Positions 60,217 through 64,000 of a stretch of 64,000 nucleotides of DNA are shown here, piece after piece (position 1 is the first letter of the stretch; every line of letters begins with the position of its first letter). Below the pieces are notes generated by a model. That model worked only from the letters and a program-made list of their open reading frames with translations, did not search any database and was not told the origin of the DNA. The stretch comes from Panonychus citri (taxonomy: Eukaryota > Arthropoda > Arachnida > Trombidiformes > Tetranychidae). The position numbers and the translations under genes are program-made. Where the stretch lies: contig NW_026515509.1 in the NCBI RefSeq assembly GCF_014898815.1, forward strand, positions 1,488,001 through 1,552,000. The letters run 5' to 3'.

Positions 60217-61732
60217 ATGATCATCAGAAAGATCGTTACAAATTTTCATCAACGATTGTTAAGTTTTCCAAAAACATCCAATGGTAAGTGAATGTTTGAT
60301 TGCTGAGTTTGTTTACAATTTGAAACTAATTATTTTCTCCAGGACTGATTAGAAGTGGATCTTGTGGATTAGTTGATTGTCGTCATAATCTTCATGCTTG
60401 GGCTTCGGTGAAATCTTCATTAGATTCGGAATTGGAAACAATTAAAGAATCGGGTGTTTATAAAACCGAACGAATCATAACAAGTGAACAAAATTCATGG
60501 ATTAACATTGAAGGTAAAAAGGAAAAGGTTCTTAACTTTTGTGCCAACAATTATCTCGGTCTTTCGGTGAGTATCGACAATTAGATTTTCAATTGATTGT
60601 TAATTATCTAACTAATTCATCACTCTCTCTCTCTCTCTTCATCAGAGTCATCCACGAGTTGTTCAGGCCGGGATTACGGCTTTAAAAGACTACGGGGCTG
60701 GATTGAGTTCAGTTCGATTCATTTGTGGTACACAAAATATTCATCGTGACCTGGAGCGTAAAATTGCCGCTTTTCATGGTCGAGAAGATGCCATTTTATA
60801 CGCAAGTTGCTTCGATGCCAATGCTGGACTATTCGAGGTTCTTCTGGGTGAACAAGATGCAATCATTTCCGATGAACTTAATCACGCCTCGATCATTGAT
60901 GGAATCCGTTTGTGTAAAGCTCAACGTTATCGATATAAACATCGAGATATGAACGATCTAAGAAATCACCTTGAATCGGCTAAAGGGTCTCGTCGTAAGT
61001 TAATCGCCACTGATGGTGTTTTCAGTATGGACGGAAATGTTGCTCCGTTAGGTGAGATTGTCTCTCTTGCCAAAGAGTATGGAGCTATGGTGTTTATTGA
61101 CGAGTGTCATGCCACCGGTTTCTTTGGGTCAACTGGTCGAGGTACCGAGGAATTTTTCAACCTCAACGGTTCCGTTGATATAATCAACTCGACATTGGGT
61201 AAAGCTTTGGGTGGAGCAGCGGGTGGTTACACCACTGGACCTAAGGAGTTGATTGATTTACTTCGTCAAAGAGCTCGACCCTACCTTTTCTCGAACTCTA
61301 TTCCCCCGCCAGTTGTGGCCTCAGCTTCCGAAGTGTTTGATATGTTAACGGAAAATTCTGATCTTCCCAAAAAATTGGCTTCGTTGACACAATCGTTTAG
61401 ATCGCAAATGAAATCCGCTGGATTCACGATTCTTGGTGATGAACATCCGATCTGTCCAGTTTTTCTGGCTGACGCAAAATTGGCCTCTACTTTTGCCGAT
61501 AAAATGTTAGGTAAGTTATCAACGGAATCAAAGTTAATTAAAACTTGCAACTAAAATTTCATCTCTCATCACAGATCAAGGAATCTATGTGATCGGTTTC
61601 AGTTATCCGGTTGTTCCAAAAGGAAAGGCCAGAATTCGAGTACAAATATCAGCTTCTCATACAGAAGAAGATATAAACAAAGCCGTTAATGCCTTCATCG
61701 AAACTGGTAAACAATTAGGATGTATTAATTAA
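60217..61732 (+). CDS. Gcat: glycine C-acetyltransferase (2-amino-3-ketobutyrate CoA ligase), mitochondrial
   Basis: Exons 60217-60283, 60343-60566, 60646-61510 and 61575-61732 (junction phases 1, 0 and 1) give 437 residues. It is a PLP-dependent enzyme that cleaves 2-amino-3-ketobutyrate with CoA to glycine and acetyl-CoA, in threonine breakdown in mitochondria. Matches include NFCANNYLGLS, GAGLSSVRFICGTQ, HRDLERKIAAFHGREDA, DGVFSMDGNVAPL, FIDECHATGFFG and the PLP-lysine segment STLGKALGGAAGGYTTG. The C-terminal RIRVQISASHTEEDI is also typical. The first 30 residues (MIIRKIVTNFHQRLLS) are basic and hydroxylated with no acids, as a mitochondrial targeting peptide should be. Active-site residues look intact. 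Confidence 0.95.
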
Positions 61733-62765
61733 ACGAGTAACAATTAAAATCGTCAACAATGAAAAATTTGCCCAAAATTTTACAAAACTTTTCAAACTTT
61801 AATCATTGAATTTTCACAAATACTATTGATATTATCCATTTATTGTCAATTAATTAAATTCCCTACAACGGTTACAATTTAAAACGAAAAAAATAAAACC
61901 TATTTCTCAATTAGAATTAATTAGAATCAATTAAAAATGGAAAAGAATTTTTTTTCGAAAATTGCGCCAAATTTTGGTAAACATTTTTTTTGAAAACAAA
62001 ACAAAATTTTGTTTTGTTTTTCTTTCATTTTGATTACATTAATTAAAGTCTTTCAATTAGATTGTGGTGTTAATTATTTTAGATTTTTTGTTCTTTAAAT
62101 TAAGTTTTTCTTCCTTTCATTCTTATTGTTACAAATTCTCCATCAAAATTACTATTGGAATTTTCATCTTTACTTTTCTATTCTCATCTTTCATCATAAT
62201 CTTGTTTGAGATTTTATCTCACTTTATTTGTCATCATCATCTCTCTCTCTCTCTTTCTTTCATCCTCTTTTTATTTCTCTTTCTCTGTTGTTTACTTTCA
62301 TTATCACCCAAGCTGCAAAACATTAGCTAATAACTGAATTTAAATTGTACTCCCCTTTACCTTCCCGGTTGATTAGCCATCAGTATTTACCTGGATACAT
62401 TGTACAAAACATTGATAATTATGTTCCACTTATTGTGGAATTACTTACCTTCAGCTTAATTAATTACTCTGTGATTTATTTAATTGATCAAATTTATTTT
62501 CTTCACCTTCTATTGTTTCTTTCTCTCTGATTGTGTTACAATTAGTTGTTATTATTTTTCTCCTCTTTATCATCACCATCGTTATCAAAACAATTACTAA
62601 TATTTCACCACAATTATCATCATAAATTATAACAATTCATTCCCCAATTATCTATTGTTGATTACCCTTTCCGATTCTATTCCTCATCTCTCTCTCTCTC
62701 TTGTTAACAAAACACTTTAATCTCACTAATTTGATTGTCTTCATCATCCATCAATCGATCAGAAA
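61733..62765. other. spacer before WDFY2-like gene
   Basis: About 1 kb of AT-rich sequence with CT runs near 62240 and 62687. ORFs here (for example 62064-62330) are low-complexity hydrophobic translations and are not called. Confidence 0.6.
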
Positions 62766-64000
62766 ATGACAGCTGAGATACGACCTTTCCCTGGAAGTGC
62801 TTCATCCAACAAGCGACTTGAATTGGTAGCCAAACTTGAAGGACATCAAGATGTCGTTAATTTTGCTATTCTGCTTAAAAATGAAGAAGGTGTGATCAGC
62901 ACTGGTGAAGATAAGTTAGTAATCAATTTTGTTTTCTCTTTAAAAATTCAAGTAAATGTCAATCAACTATTGAGTTTACTTCAATTTCCAATGTAAACAT
63001 ATAATTACAATTCTAATCTTATCAATTTGTCTTCTCTTTTTGTTTACAGAAGTGTCATGATTTGGCTCAAACGAGATGCTGGACATTACTGGCCAAGTGT
63101 TTGTCATCGAATGCCAGGTTAATAAAGTTCCATATTTGGTCGAGCCCTTTCCAGAAACACCCAAAGATCATCTTCACTCTCAATTCATCCATTACAATCT
63201 CAGTCTCTCTCTCTCTCTCCTTTCTCATCTTTCTAATGCACAAAAAAAATCAACACCAACAAAGATGACGTTGCTTCTAATACAAATATCATTTCATGAT
63301 TATATTAGTCACAGGAAATTTTATCTTCCATTTCTATCTCTCTCTCACACAATCACAACCTCTCTTTCATCCCTTAAAAGCTCAATTGTTACAATTACTT
63401 AAGATGAAATCAGTGAATATAAAATGAGCATCAATATATTGGGAAGGAAAAGGTTATCATTCTAATCACAATGATGAAATTTTCGTTGTCCTAACTGTCA
63501 GAAATGTTCATTACTGAACTAAGTACCTCTTCTTGTTATGACAATTAGTAGATTTACTAATTTCCTCGTTCATATACAAACTTGTTGCTCTACTAATTAT
63601 CCATTCAAATGATTCTCTTGAATGGATAACATATATTACTATCATTTAAAGAATGGAATTGAGAATTTAAATGATTGATCTTACTTCTAAATCTCTTTTT
63701 ATTTAGGACTTTCTAAACTTCATTCTATCAACTCTGTGAAACTTTAATTACTCTCTAATTGTGAATATTATTTTTCTCTTTCAGCTGCTGGAACCATAAT
63801 GAACTTTAACCATGAAACCAAAAGGCTTTTCGTTGGAATGGAAAATGGTTCCATCTCTGAATTCCTGGTAGCAGATGATTATAACCGAATAACACATAAA
63901 AGAAATTATATCGCTCATAATGAGCGTGTTACTGGACTTATATTCACCGTATTCCATGAATGGGTGTTAAGTGTATCTAAAGACAAATATTTTTGTTGGC
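62766..64000 (+). CDS. WDFY1/WDFY2-like WD40 and FYVE protein, 5' part
   Basis: Three exons seen: 62766-62914, 63050-63117 and 63785 to beyond the window end, joined in phases 2 and 1. The N-terminus MTAEIRPFPGS is followed by WD40 repeats: VNFAILLKNEEGVISTGEDK, SVMIWLKRDAGHYWPSVCHR, LFVGMENGSISEFLVADDY and HNERVTGLIF. The match to WDFY2 (EEGVIS, VWLKRDSGQYWPSV, NGTISEF) is close. WDFY2 is an endosomal adaptor that binds PI3P through a C-terminal FYVE domain; that part would lie beyond position 64000. The start is the ATG giving the family N-terminus. WDFY1 and WDFY2 cannot be separated from this part. Confidence 0.9.

Overview
The window is a strongly AT-rich animal nuclear sequence. Genes carry short GT-AG introns (mostly 50-220 bp), stop in the middle of apparent frames at splice sites, and match conserved metazoan families. 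Long CT/GA and ATC/ATG microsatellites fill the spacers. An arthropod, perhaps a mite or other chelicerate, fits the DUF229-type gene and the compact introns, but no marker here fixes the lineage. Exon limits below were read by eye from splice sites, frame continuity and family similarity.

Layout: 1-16.9 kb has almost no host coding sequence. It holds a 6.4 kb CACTA/CMC-type DNA transposon (3642-10079) with a transposase, a divergent five-exon accessory gene and a small third gene. A single first coding exon of an unrecognised reverse-strand gene lies at 16886-16980; the transposon may therefore sit in that gene's first intron. From 19.6 to 33.8 kb there is a tandem array of three ARID3/dead-ringer-like genes. 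The first copy has an extra, directly repeated first exon, and all three share promoter and 3' flank sequence. A long gene-poor, CT-rich stretch follows to 39.4 kb.

From 39.5 kb the window is gene-dense: an FMR1-family RNA-binding protein (+), a decayed myosin fragment, a DUF229 secretory enzyme-like gene (+), an intronless ZNF830-like gene lacking its zinc finger (+), broken copies of both DUF229 and ZNF830 sequence, a frameshifted acidic ORF, CDK8 (-), a HACD3-like dehydratase relative (+), sds22/PPP1R7 (-), an ALG12-like mannosyltransferase with a frame break (+), mitochondrial glycine C-acetyltransferase (+), and the start of a WDFY2-like WD40/FYVE gene cut by the window end (+).

These are mostly unrelated housekeeping or regulatory genes rather than a pathway. 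The main points of interest are the transposon with helically phased subterminal sites and two extra genes, the mosaic evolution of the ARID3 array, and several conserved enzymes whose diagnostic active-site residues differ (HACD3-like, ALG12-like, CDK8, DUF229).
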